A DNA stretch of 64,000 bases. Origin: Variovorax sp. PBS-H4. GTDB taxonomy: Bacteria; Pseudomonadota; Gammaproteobacteria; Burkholderiales; Burkholderiaceae_C. Below the pieces are notes generated by a model. The model was not told the origin of the DNA. It saw only the letters and a program-made list of their open reading frames with translations, and made no database searches. Positions 18,215-26,589 of this stretch are shown one piece after another. The DNA lies in assembly GCF_901827205.1 (NCBI RefSeq), contig NZ_LR594675.1:3968001-4032000 (forward strand), in the 5' to 3' direction. Each line of letters begins with the position of its first letter. Positions within the stretch are counted from its first letter, which is position 1. Position numbers and translations under genes: made by a program.

Positions 18215-18997
18215 TCAGCCGAAACGGCCGGTGATGTAGTCCTCGGTCTCTTTGCGCTTGGGCTTGAAGAACAGTTCTTCGGTCGCGCCGAACTCGATCA
18301 GGTCGCCAAGGTACATGTAGGCGGTGTAGTCGCTGCAGCGGGCCGCCTGCTGCATGTTGTGGGTCACGATGACTACCGTGTATTCGTTCTTCAGTTCCGC
18401 GATCAGTTCCTCGATCTTCGCCGTGGAGATCGGGTCCAGCGCCGAGCACGGCTCGTCCAGCAGCAGCACCTCGGGCTTGATCGCGATGCCGCGGGCGATG
18501 CAAAGCCGCTGTTGCTGCCCGCCCGAAAGGCCCGAGCCGCTCTGCTGCAGCTTGTCGCGCACCTCGGTCCAGAGCGCGGCCTTCTTGAGCGCCCATTCGA
18601 CGCGGTCGTCCATCTCGGAAGCGCTCAGGTTCTCGAACAGCTTCACCCCGAAGGCGATGTTGTCGTAGATCGACATCGGGAACGGCGTCGGCTTCTGGAA
18701 CACCATGCCGACCTTGGCGCGGATCAGCGCCACGTCCTGCTTGGAAGTCAGCAGGTTCTCGCCGTCCAGTGCGATCACGCCCTCGGCGCGCTGCTCCGGA
18801 TAGAGCTCGAACATGCGGTTGAAGGTGCGCAGCAGGGTCGACTTGCCGCAGCCCGAGGGGCCGATGAAAGCAGTGACCTTGTTCTCGGGAATCTCGAGGT
18901 TGATGCCCTTGAGCGCGTGGAACTTGCCGTAGTAGAAGTTGAGGTCCTTGACCGAGATCTTCGCGGGGGACGGCGTTGCAGCGATGGTGGATGGCAT
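18215..18997 (-). CDS. pstB: Phosphate ABC transporter ATP-binding protein PstB
   Basis: A 260-residue ABC ATPase. It has Walker A GPSGCGKST, the Q-loop VGMVFQKPTPFPMSI, signature LSGGQQQRLCIARG, Walker B LLLDEPCSALDP and the H-loop VIVTHNMQQA. Together with DLNFYYGKFHALKGINLEI at the N-terminus this identifies PstB. Two copies drive high-affinity phosphate uptake through PstC/PstA. The ATG at 18997 gives a short variable N-terminus before the conserved strand. The gap to pstA is 5 bp. Confidence 0.98.
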   Translation of the reverse strand: MPSTIAATPSPAKISVKDLNFYYGKFHALKGINLEIPENKVTAFIGPSGCGKSTLLRTFNRMFELYPEQRAEGVIALDGENLLTSKQDVALIRAKVGMVFQKPTPFPMSIYDNIAFGVKLFENLSASEMDDRVEWALKKAALWTEVRDKLQQSGSGLSGGQQQRLCIARGIAIKPEVLLLDEPCSALDPISTAKIEELIAELKNEYTVVIVTHNMQQAARCSDYTAYMYLGDLIEFGATEELFFKPKRKETEDYITGRFG

Positions 18998-19002
18998 GGT
19001 GT

Positions 19003-19887
19003 TCAGTGTTTGTTGCGCGTGAGGACGCGAGCGAGGATGTTGAGCGCCAGCACCGCGACCGTGATCAGGAACACGCCGGCCCAGGCCAGCTGCTGCCAGT
19101 TTTCGTAGGGGCTCATCGCGAACTTGAAGATGGTCACCGGCAGGCTGGCCATCGGCTGCGTCATGTCGGCAGTCCAGAACTGGTTGTTGAGCGCGGTGAA
19201 GAGCAGCGGCGCGGTCTCGCCCGCAATACGCGCCACCGCCAGCAGGATGCCCGTGACCACCCCGGCGCGCGCGGCGCGCAGTGTGATGCTCATGATCACC
19301 CGCCACTTCGGCGTGCCGAGCGCATAGGCGGCTTCGCGCAGGCCGGCCGGGATCAGCTGCAGCATGTTCTCGGTGGTGCGGATCACGACCGGGATCACGA
19401 TCAGCGCCAGCGCCATCGCACCCGCCAGGCCCGAGAAGGACCTGAAGTAGGCCACTGCGATCGCGTAGACGAACAGGCCGATGACGATCGAGGGCGCCGA
19501 CAGCAGGATGTCGTTGACGAAGCGCGTGACGCTCGCCAGCCAGCCCTTGCTGTTGTATTCCGCCAGGTAGATCCCCGCCATGATGCCGATCGGCGTGCCG
19601 ACGAAGGTGGCCAGCAGCACCATCGCCAGCGAGCCGAAGATCGCATTGGCGATGCCGCCCGCCTCGTTGGGCGGCGGCGTCATTTCGGTGAAGGTGGCGA
19701 TCGCCAGGCCGCCGACGCCGAGGCGCAGCGTTTCCCAGAGAATCCAGATCAGCCAGAACACACCGAAGGCCATCGCGGCCATCGACAGCGACAACGCGAC
19801 GATGTTGATGCGCTTGCGGGTCGCGAACCTGGCCGCACGCGTCTCGTTGAGCGCCTTGGCGCTCAGGAGCTTTTCCGCTGTGCTCAT
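19003..19887 (-). CDS. pstA: Phosphate ABC transporter permease PstA
   Basis: A 294-residue inner-membrane permease with about six transmembrane helices and the cytoplasmic coupling loop LREAAYALGTPKWRVIMSITLR (EAA motif), which contacts PstB. VGTPIGIMAGIYLAEY and RFVNDILLSAPSIVIGLFVY are typical of PstA. The ATG at 19887 has an excellent GGAGG site seven bases upstream, and that site lies inside a separate 20-codon mini-gene (19884-19946) between pstC and pstA. The mini-gene's stop overlaps this start, so pstA translation is probably coupled to it. Confidence 0.97.
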   Translation of the reverse strand: MSTAEKLLSAKALNETRAARFATRKRINIVALSLSMAAMAFGVFWLIWILWETLRLGVGGLAIATFTEMTPPPNEAGGIANAIFGSLAMVLLATFVGTPIGIMAGIYLAEYNSKGWLASVTRFVNDILLSAPSIVIGLFVYAIAVAYFRSFSGLAGAMALALIVIPVVIRTTENMLQLIPAGLREAAYALGTPKWRVIMSITLRAARAGVVTGILLAVARIAGETAPLLFTALNNQFWTADMTQPMASLPVTIFKFAMSPYENWQQLAWAGVFLITVAVLALNILARVLTRNKH

Positions 19888-19946
19888 GAAGAAACCTCCG
19901 CGCTGCGCGCTGCGGTATTCGCCTTCGGAACGGCCGTGCGGCTCAT
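19884..19946 (-). CDS. 20-codon mini-gene bridging pstC and pstA (leader repeat, copy B)
   Basis: ATG at 19946 overlaps the TGA of pstC, and its own TGA at 19884-19886 overlaps the ATG of pstA. The peptide is MSRTAVPKANTAARSAEVSS. Its first 25 bases match the leader fused to the flavoprotein at 2923-2982 at 24 of 25 positions. It carries the GGAGG ribosome-binding site for pstA. It has no hydrophobic part and no known motif. Either the peptide itself matters or, more likely, its translation delivers ribosomes to pstA. It is too short for standard gene callers. I am confident of the sequence arrangement; expression is untested. Confidence 0.6.
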   Translation of the reverse strand: MSRTAVPKANTAARSAEVSS

Positions 19947-21013
19947 GATTTCTTGCCCTCGCTCTTCTGCATCTGTTGCAGCAGCAGTTTCGACAGCGAC
20001 AGCACCACGAAAGTGATGAAGAAGAGCACGAGGCCAAGATACATCAGCGACGCCTGGTGCAGGCCGGCGCCGGCTTCGGCGAACTCGTTGGCCAGCACCG
20101 AGGTGATGCTGTTGGCCGCCTCGAACACCGAGAGCGAGTTCAGCTGGTTGGTGTTGCCGATCACGAAGGTGACCGCCATGGTCTCGCCCAGTGCGCGGCC
20201 GAGGCCCAGCATGATGCCGCCGATCACGCCCGCCTTGGTATAGGGCAGCACCACCTTGGAGACGACTTCCCAGGTGGTGGAGCCCAGGCCGTAGGCCGAC
20301 TCCTTGAGCAGCGGCGGCGTGACCTCGAACACGTCGCGCATCACCGAGGCAATGAAGGGGATGATCATGATCGCCAGGATGATCCCGGCCGACAGGATGC
20401 CGATGCCCACCGGCGGGCCCGACACGAGCGCCCCGAGGTAGGGCACCCCCTCGAACAACTTCTGCAGCGGCTGCTGCACGTAGGTCGAGAGGATCGGGCC
20501 GAACACCAGCAGGCCCCACATGCCGTAGACGATCGAGGGCACCGCGGCCAGCAGCTCGATCGCGGTGCCGAGCGGCCGCTTGAGCCAGGCCGGCGACATC
20601 TCGGTCAGGAACAGCGCGATGCCGAAGCTCACTGGCACCGCGATGATCAGCGCGATCAGCGACGTGGCGAGCGTGCCGTAGATCATCACCAGCCCGCCGT
20701 ATTCGTTCTGCACCGGGTCCCACACGCTGCTGGTGAGAAAGCCGAGGCCGAACTTGGAAATCGCGGGCCAGGCACCGACGAAGAGCGACAGCAGGATACC
20801 GATCAGCATCGCCAGCGTCAGCAGCGCGGCACCCTTGGCAGCCATGCCGAACAGGCGATCGACGGTGGCGCCGGTGCGCGGCTTCCTGACCGGAGGCGGG
20901 CTGGCGGTTGCGCGTGCGCCATCGGCCGGCAGGTCGAGGCGGTTTGCGGCAGCGGGGAAACTGGATGACACAGGTCGCTCCGAATTCGGCGCGTGCTCGA
21001 GCGGTGTGCTCAT
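19943..21013 (-). CDS. pstC: Phosphate ABC transporter permease PstC
   Basis: A 356-residue permease with a cytoplasmic N-terminal tail of about 55 residues rich in Pro, Ala and Arg, then about six transmembrane helices. Family signatures include GLGFLTSSVWDPVQNEYGGLVMIYGT, AIELLAAVPSIVYGMWGL and the coupling loop LLKESAYGLGSTTWEVVSKVVLP. It forms the membrane channel with PstA. The start at 21013 lies 15 bp after the pstS stop. The N-terminal tail is longer than in E. coli PstC, so a shorter start within it is possible. Confidence 0.96.
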   Translation of the reverse strand: MSTPLEHAPNSERPVSSSFPAAANRLDLPADGARATASPPPVRKPRTGATVDRLFGMAAKGAALLTLAMLIGILLSLFVGAWPAISKFGLGFLTSSVWDPVQNEYGGLVMIYGTLATSLIALIIAVPVSFGIALFLTEMSPAWLKRPLGTAIELLAAVPSIVYGMWGLLVFGPILSTYVQQPLQKLFEGVPYLGALVSGPPVGIGILSAGIILAIMIIPFIASVMRDVFEVTPPLLKESAYGLGSTTWEVVSKVVLPYTKAGVIGGIMLGLGRALGETMAVTFVIGNTNQLNSLSVFEAANSITSVLANEFAEAGAGLHQASLMYLGLVLFFITFVVLSLSKLLLQQMQKSEGKKS

Positions 21014-21028
21014 GACGCGCCGGCTCAG

Positions 21029-22072
21029 TTACTTGGCGCTGACCGCGAGGGGCTTGCCCGACGCGTCCTTGATCTCACCCCATGCCGTCGCGATGATGCC
21101 CTTCACCTTGTCGGGCATCGGCACGTAGTCGAGGTCGCCGGCGGTCTTGTCGCCATTCTTGTAGGCCCAGTCGAAGAACTTGAGCGTGGTGGTCGCTTGC
21201 GCGGGCTTGTCCTGCGTCTTGTGCATCAGGATGAAGGTCGCGCCGGTGATGGGCCACGACTGCTCGCCGGGCTGGTTGGTCAGCACCTGGTAGAAGGTCT
21301 TGGACCAGTCGGCACCGGCGGCCGCCGCCTTGAACGCATCATCGTCCGGGTTGACGAACTTGCCGGCAGCGTTCTGCATCTGCGCATAGGTCATCTTGTT
21401 CTGCTTGACGTAGGCGTACTCGACGTAGCCGATCGAGTTGGGCAGCTTGCTGACGAACTGCGCAACACCTTCGTTGCCCTTGCCGCCCGCGCCCGTAGGC
21501 CAATTCACGGCGGTGCCGTCGCCGACCTTCGCCTTCCAGTCCGGGTTGGCTTTGCTCAGGTAGTTGGTGAACAGGAAGGTGGTGCCGGAACCATCAGCGC
21601 GACGCACCGGCGCGATGGCGGCGTCGGGCAGCGCGAGCGAGCCGTTGAGCGACTTGATGGCCGGGTCGTTCCACTTGGTGATCTTGCCCAGGTAAATGTC
21701 GCCGAGCACCTGCCCGCTGAGCTTGAGCTCGCCGGCCTTGATGCCCTGGATGTTGACCACAGGAACCACGCCGCCGATGACGGTGGGGAACTGCAGCAGG
21801 CCCTTGGCCTTGAGGTCTTCATCGGTCAGCGGCATGTCGGAGGCGCCGAAATCCACCGTCTTGGCATCGATCTGCTTGATGCCCGCGCCGGAACCCACCG
21901 ACTGGTAGTTGATCTTCGCGCCGGTTGCCTTGTTGAAATCGGAGGCCCACTTGGAGTACAGCGGCGCCGGGAAGCTTGCGCCTGCGCCCGTGGCTTCCTG
22001 GGCAAGGACCGGGACCTGGGCCAGTGCCGCGGCAAACAGGCCGGCGGCTGCAAACTTGAACGTCGTTTTCAT
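21029..22072 (-). CDS. pstS: Periplasmic phosphate-binding protein PstS
   Basis: A 347-residue exported protein. The signal peptide MKTTFKFAAAGLFAAALAQVPVLAQE is followed by the start of the mature fold, TGAGASFPAPLYSKWASDFN. Phosphate-binding loops are visible: SVGSGAGIKQI, VDFGASDMPL and RRADGSGTTFLFTNYL. It captures phosphate and hands it to PstC/PstA. It is the first gene of the seven-gene pst-pho operon, and a Pho box is present about 70 bases upstream of its ATG (22138-22157). Confidence 0.97.
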   Translation of the reverse strand: MKTTFKFAAAGLFAAALAQVPVLAQEATGAGASFPAPLYSKWASDFNKATGAKINYQSVGSGAGIKQIDAKTVDFGASDMPLTDEDLKAKGLLQFPTVIGGVVPVVNIQGIKAGELKLSGQVLGDIYLGKITKWNDPAIKSLNGSLALPDAAIAPVRRADGSGTTFLFTNYLSKANPDWKAKVGDGTAVNWPTGAGGKGNEGVAQFVSKLPNSIGYVEYAYVKQNKMTYAQMQNAAGKFVNPDDDAFKAAAAGADWSKTFYQVLTNQPGEQSWPITGATFILMHKTQDKPAQATTTLKFFDWAYKNGDKTAGDLDYVPMPDKVKGIIATAWGEIKDASGKPLAVSAK

Positions 22073-22137
22073 GATGCTTCCTTCTCGATGTGCAAAAACC
22101 CCTTTTCCGGGGACTTGGCAGCGACTCTAGGAAGCTT

Positions 22138-22157
22138 GTGTGACATGAATATGACAC
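22138..22157 (-). promoter_or_regulatory. Pho box upstream of pstS
   Basis: On the minus strand the sequence is GTGTCATATTCATGTCACAC. Two TGTCA half-sites are spaced exactly 11 bases apart with an AT-rich spacer, matching the PhoB consensus. It points towards pstS. Confidence 0.85.
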
Positions 22158-22204
22158 CCTCTCCAGAGGGAGAACGGGCCATTGCGGCGGGCGAATTCCA
22201 TGAC

Positions 22205-22224
22205 GGTGTCACACAAACGTCATG
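22205..22224 (+). promoter_or_regulatory. Pho box upstream of ppx
   Basis: TGTCA at 22207-22211 and CGTCA at 22218-22222 are spaced 11 bases on the + strand, about 100 bases before the ppx ATG. One half-site deviates by one base. It faces away from the pstS box, so the gap appears to hold two separate PhoB sites. Confidence 0.6.
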
Positions 22225-22324
22225 ATGCATCCATAGCCTCGAAAGCCGGTGCTGCGGCACCTGCCTACGCAGCCCCCGACGGTCGTGAGGCTACGATCAG
22301 GCCCCTGGGCTTCTCCATCTCCAC

Positions 22325-23842
22325 ATGCAAAACGGAACCCGCCTCGCCGCGGTCGATCTCGGCTCGAACAGCTTCAGGCTCGAAATCGGCCGGGTCGACC
22401 ATGGCCAGATCCACCGCACCGAATACCTGAAGGAAACCGTCCGGCAAGGAAACGGCCTGGATGCGGCCCGCAACCTCACCCCAGAGGCCATGCAGCGCGG
22501 TTGGGACACCCTCGCCCGCTTTGGCGAGCGGCTGGCAGGCTTCAAGCGCTCGCAGGTTCGTGCGGTGGCTACCCAGACACTGCGCGAAGCCCGCAACCGC
22601 GACGAATTCCTGCTGCGCGCGCGCACCATCCTGGGCTTCGGCATCGACGTCATCACCGGCCGCGAGGAGGCTCGCCTCATCTACCAGGGCGTGGCGCACC
22701 TGCTGCCCCACACCGATGCTGCGGATCGCGAGCGCCGGCTGGTGGTGGACATCGGCGGCCGTTCGACCGAGATGATCATCGGCAAGGGCCTTGAAGCGAC
22801 GGTGATGGAGTCGTACCGGGTCGGCAGCGTCGCCTGGTCGATGAAGCACTTTCCCGAAGGCCAGTTCACCCCCGGCGCCTTCCGTGCCGCGGAGGTCGCG
22901 GCCAAGGCAGTGTTGGACGAAGCGCTCGGCACCTACTCCCCCGATCGCTGGGACGTGGCCTACGGCGCCTCCGGCACCATCGGCGCCGTCGGCGACGTGC
23001 TGGCGGTCGCCGGCGGCGAGCCCGGCCTGGTCACGCGAGAGGGACTCGACTGGCTGCTCGAGCGCCTGCTGAAGGCCGGCAGCGCCGACCGCTTGCGCAT
23101 CGAGGGCATGCGAGACGACCGCAAGGCGGTGATCGGTGGCGGCGTGAGCGTGCTGCGGGCCGTCTTCGACCTGCTCGAGATCGATGAAATGAAAGTGGCG
23201 CAGGGCGCCCTGCGCCACGGCGTGCTGTATGAGCTGCTCGAGCGCGACGAGAGCGTGGCCGACCTGCGTGCCGCCACGGTTGCGCGCCTGGCGAGCCGCT
23301 TCGCGGTCGACACCGCGCAGGTGCGGCGGGTCGGGGAGACGGCCGCGGCGCTGTTCCTCCAGCTGGAGCCGGCCTCGCGCGGCGCCGGTACCACCAGCCG
23401 CGCCGGGCGCGCCTTGCGCAAGCTCGGGTGGGCCGTCCAGCTGCACGAGATCGGGACGCACATCTCGCACAGCGACTACCACAAGCACGGGGCCTACGTC
23501 CTGGACAACACCGACGCGCCCGGCTTCGCGGTCAACGAAATGCATGGGCTCAGCCAGCTGGTGCTGGGGCACCGGGGCAAGCTGCGCAAGCTCGAGGGCG
23601 CGCTGGACGACGAGACCTTCGTGGCCCAGCTGCTGGCGCTGCGGCTGGCGGTGATCCTGTGCCACGCGCGGCGCGATCCCGATCTGCAGGCGCTGCGGCT
23701 GGTGCGCGCCGACGGCCGCCTTTTCATGCTGACATGCCGCAGCGGCTGGTCGGAGACCTACCCGCAATCGGCCCACCTGCTGCGCGAGGAAGTGCTGGCC
23801 TGGCAGAAGACCCCGTGGCGGGTCCAGCTCGAAGGCGGCTGA
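22325..23842 (+). CDS. ppx: Exopolyphosphatase (Ppx/GppA family)
   Basis: A 505-residue enzyme of the ASKHA fold. The N-terminal phosphate-1 motif AAVDLGSNSFRLEIG, the segment VITGREEARLIYQGV and the phosphate-2 motif VVDIGGRSTEMIIG are followed by GASGTIGAVG and an HD-like C-terminal helical domain (HEIGTHISHSDYHKHGAYVL). It removes terminal phosphates from polyphosphate; pppGpp hydrolysis is possible for the family. It is divergent from pstS, with a predicted Pho box in the shared gap, and it sits convergent to sixA-ppk, so synthesis and breakdown of polyphosphate lie together. Confidence 0.95.
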   Translation: MQNGTRLAAVDLGSNSFRLEIGRVDHGQIHRTEYLKETVRQGNGLDAARNLTPEAMQRGWDTLARFGERLAGFKRSQVRAVATQTLREARNRDEFLLRARTILGFGIDVITGREEARLIYQGVAHLLPHTDAADRERRLVVDIGGRSTEMIIGKGLEATVMESYRVGSVAWSMKHFPEGQFTPGAFRAAEVAAKAVLDEALGTYSPDRWDVAYGASGTIGAVGDVLAVAGGEPGLVTREGLDWLLERLLKAGSADRLRIEGMRDDRKAVIGGGVSVLRAVFDLLEIDEMKVAQGALRHGVLYELLERDESVADLRAATVARLASRFAVDTAQVRRVGETAAALFLQLEPASRGAGTTSRAGRALRKLGWAVQLHEIGTHISHSDYHKHGAYVLDNTDAPGFAVNEMHGLSQLVLGHRGKLRKLEGALDDETFVAQLLALRLAVILCHARRDPDLQALRLVRADGRLFMLTCRSGWSETYPQSAHLLREEVLAWQKTPWRVQLEGG

Positions 23843-23851
23843 GGCGCCATC

Positions 23852-23869
23852 GCGGCGCGGCTGCGCCGC
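23852..23869. other. GC-rich hairpin between convergent ppx and sixA
   Basis: GCGGCGC and GCGCCGC form a perfect 7-bp stem with a GGCT loop, in the 27-bp gap between two convergent stops. There is no T-run, so I do not call it an intrinsic terminator. Confidence 0.5.
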
Positions 23870-24331
23870 CTACAGCAGTTCGGGCGACTGCACCGTCACC
23901 ACCACGGTCTGGGTGTCGCCGTCACGCTCGCGCGTGCGGATCCACCAGACCGCGCCCTTGCGCACCGGGCAGCTGTCCTGCTTCAGCCCGAGCAGCAGCG
24001 AGATCGCCTGGCCCAGCGAGGGCTGGTGGCCGACCAGCAGCACCACCGACTTGCCGTTCGGCCAGCCGGCCGCGCCCAGCAGCTCCTCGGCTGTGGTGTC
24101 GGGCGCGAGCTCGCTGCGCAGCTTGTACTTGCGACCCAGAGGGAGCACCGTCTGCTCGCAGCGCCGCGCCGGACTGCAGACGACGCGCGTGCCCTCGGGC
24201 AATTGCCGGTCCAGCCAGGCGGCCATGCGCTTGGCCTGCTTCTCGCCGCGGGATGTCAGCGAGCGCTGCAGGTCGTCGCAGCCCTCGGTCCAGTCCTCGG
24301 CCTCGGCGTGGCGCCAGAAGATCAGGTCCAT
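23870..24331 (-). CDS. sixA: Phosphohistidine phosphatase SixA-like
   Basis: A 153-residue histidine-phosphatase protein. It has the RHG-type motif shortened to FWRHAEAED (Arg7-His8), CSPARRCEQTVLPL, and the second catalytic His in LVGHQPSLGQ. SixA removes phosphate from phosphohistidine proteins such as ArcB or the nitrogen PTS protein NPr. The ATG at 24331 begins MDLIFWRHAEAE, as is usual. It lies 7 bp after ppk, so it is probably co-transcribed with polyphosphate kinase and placed under the same phosphate control. Confidence 0.9.
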   Translation of the reverse strand: MDLIFWRHAEAEDWTEGCDDLQRSLTSRGEKQAKRMAAWLDRQLPEGTRVVCSPARRCEQTVLPLGRKYKLRSELAPDTTAEELLGAAGWPNGKSVVLLVGHQPSLGQAISLLLGLKQDSCPVRKGAVWWIRTRERDGDTQTVVVTVQSPELL

Positions 24332-24338
24332 GCAAGCC

Positions 24339-26528
24339 TCACGCACGCGAGGCGGCCCGGACACGGCCGCGCGACGAGTAGCGAACCATGAGCGCGGTCT
24401 GCGCACCATGGGCCTGGACTGCACGCGGCGCTCCCTCCTCGCCCTGGTGCGTGTCGTGGTTCACCCGCCGGTAGCTGCCGTCGACGCCGAGGTCCCAGGC
24501 ATCGCGGCCGTCGTGCAGGTAGGCGACCAGGCATTCGTCGATCAGGCGCTGACGCAGCACCGGGTCGGTCACTGGCCAGGCCAGCTCGATGCGACGCAGC
24601 ATGTTGCGGTTCATCCAGTCGGCACTCGACAGGTACAGCGCCTCATCCTCGCCCTCCCGAAAGTAGAAGACCCGCGAATGCTCCAGGAAGCGGCCGATGA
24701 TCGAGCGGACGCGGATGTTGTCCGTGACCCCTGGCACGAGAGCCGGCAGCGTGCAGGCGCCGCGCACGATCAGGTCGATCTTCACGCCCTTGCGGCCGGC
24801 GCTGACCAGTGAAGCGATCAGGGCCTCGTCAGTCAGCGCATTCATCTTCGCGACGATGCGCGTGGGCACGCCCCGCACGGCGGCGGCCCCCAATGCATCG
24901 ATGCGCGCGATCAGGTTGCGGTGCAGGTCGAAAGGCGCCACCCACATGCGGTTGAGCTTCGGCAGGCGGCTCTGGCTGGCCATGTGCACGAACACGGCTT
25001 CCATGTCGGCCGTCAGCAGCCGATCGGCGGTCAGGTGGCTGATGTCGGTGTAGAGCCTGGCGGTGCGGGGGTTGTAGTTGCCGGTGGAAAGGTGGCCGTA
25101 GCGCCGCAGCACCTTGCCTTCGCGCCGCGTCACCAGCAGCATCTTGGCGTGCGTCTTCAGGCCCACGACCCCATAGACCACCTGGGCGCCGATCGACTCG
25201 AGCATCTCTGCCCAGTTGATGTTGGCTTCTTCGTCGAAGCGCGCCTTGAGCTCCACGATCACCGTGACTTCCTTGCCGCGGCGAACCGCTTCGCGCAGCA
25301 GCTCCATCAGCTCCGAATCCGCGCCGGTGCGATAGATCGTCTGCTTGATCGCGAGCACCTGGGGGTCCTGCACTGCTTCACGCAGGAAGGCGAGCACGCC
25401 CTCGAAGCTCTCGAAGGGCTGGTGGATCAGCGCATCGCCGGCCTGCAGCCGCTCGAAAAACGATTGCCCCGGCGACAGCGAGACCGGATAGGAAGCCTGG
25501 TAAGGCGCGAAGCGAAGCTGCGGCTCGTCGAGCAGGTCGATCAGCTGCGTCAACCGCGCCAGGTTGACGGGGCCATGCACGCGGTACAGCGCCTCCGGCG
25601 GCAGATCGAACTGCGCCAGCAGGAAGCTCGCCAGCGACTCGGCGCAGCTGGCCGAAACCTCCAGCCGCACGGCCTGTCCGAAGTGGCGATGCTGCAGCCC
25701 CTGGCGCAGCGCGGTGCGCAGGTTCTTGACGTCTTCCTCGTCGACCGCCAGGTCGGAATGGCGCGTGACGCGGAATTGCGAGAAGTCGCCCACCTCGCGC
25801 CCCGGGAACATGCCTTGCAGGTGCGCACGCACGATGCTCGAAAGCGCGACGAACAGCTTCTTGCCGCCGGACACCTTGGCCGGCATCGCGATCATGCGCG
25901 GCAGCACCCGGGGCACCTTGACGATGGCGATCGGGTTCTCGCGCCCGAAAGCGTCCTTGCCGCCCAGGCGCACGATGAAGTTGAGCGACTTGTTGGCGAC
26001 CTGCGGAAACGGATGTGCCGGATCGAGCCCGACCGGAATCAACAGCGGCCGGACCTCGCGTTCGTAATAGTCGCTCACCCATTTGCGCTGCGCCGCGTTG
26101 CGCTCGCCGTGCGAGATGACATGGATGCCTTCCTTCGCGAAGGTCGGCATCAGCTCGCCGTTGTAGAGCGCGTACTGCCGGCCCACGAGGGTGTGCGCCG
26201 CCTCGGACAGCCGGGCGAAGGTGTCGACGGTGTAGATGCCCTTCCGGTCGCCCGCCGTTTGGGCGGCCAGGTGCGGCGCCATCCGGACTTCGAAGAACTC
26301 GTCGAGATTGGACGAGACGATGCAGAGGTAACGCAAGCGCTCGATCAGCGGCACTTCCGGCCGATAGGCCCAGTCGAGCACGCGCTCGTTGAAAGCCAGG
26401 ATGCTGTGGTCGCGATCGAGCAGGGTCAGCGACGACCCTGCGGCGACAGGCGGACTGTCGGCGAGGGCGGGGGAAGAAGCGAAATTGTCGGGGGCAACGG
26501 GCACAGGAATGGTCGCAGGCAAGAACAT
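24339..26528 (-). CDS. ppk1: Polyphosphate kinase 1
   Basis: A 729-residue enzyme that makes polyphosphate from ATP. The N domain has LTLLDRDHSILAFNERVL and the middle domain RYLCIVSSNLDEFFEVRM. The C1/C2 catalytic domains have the phospho-acceptor His in GLKTHAKMLLV (near residue 458), RYGHLSTGNYNPRTARLYTD, and FLEHSRVFYFREGEDEALYLSSADWMNRN in the C-terminal part. All motifs are intact. The ATG at 26528 is chosen; an upstream frame reaching 26633 would run through the PhoB sites. Three 11-bp PhoB half-sites lie 20-50 bases upstream. Confidence 0.97.
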   Translation of the reverse strand: MFLPATIPVPVAPDNFASSPALADSPPVAAGSSLTLLDRDHSILAFNERVLDWAYRPEVPLIERLRYLCIVSSNLDEFFEVRMAPHLAAQTAGDRKGIYTVDTFARLSEAAHTLVGRQYALYNGELMPTFAKEGIHVISHGERNAAQRKWVSDYYEREVRPLLIPVGLDPAHPFPQVANKSLNFIVRLGGKDAFGRENPIAIVKVPRVLPRMIAMPAKVSGGKKLFVALSSIVRAHLQGMFPGREVGDFSQFRVTRHSDLAVDEEDVKNLRTALRQGLQHRHFGQAVRLEVSASCAESLASFLLAQFDLPPEALYRVHGPVNLARLTQLIDLLDEPQLRFAPYQASYPVSLSPGQSFFERLQAGDALIHQPFESFEGVLAFLREAVQDPQVLAIKQTIYRTGADSELMELLREAVRRGKEVTVIVELKARFDEEANINWAEMLESIGAQVVYGVVGLKTHAKMLLVTRREGKVLRRYGHLSTGNYNPRTARLYTDISHLTADRLLTADMEAVFVHMASQSRLPKLNRMWVAPFDLHRNLIARIDALGAAAVRGVPTRIVAKMNALTDEALIASLVSAGRKGVKIDLIVRGACTLPALVPGVTDNIRVRSIIGRFLEHSRVFYFREGEDEALYLSSADWMNRNMLRRIELAWPVTDPVLRQRLIDECLVAYLHDGRDAWDLGVDGSYRRVNHDTHQGEEGAPRAVQAHGAQTALMVRYSSRGRVRAASRA

Positions 26529-26546
26529 GACAGTGTCCAACGACTT

Positions 26547-26577
26547 CGTGACACTTCCATGACAACTGTGTGACGCT
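26547..26577 (-). promoter_or_regulatory. Triple-repeat Pho box upstream of ppk
   Basis: On the minus strand, GTCA half-sites occur three times at exact 11-base spacing: CGTCA, TGTCA and TGTCA (complements of 26571-26575, 26560-26564 and 26549-26553). Three in-phase repeats in a 60-bp gap are strong evidence for PhoB control of ppk-sixA. Confidence 0.85.
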
Positions 26578-26589
26578 CTTACCAAGCTG

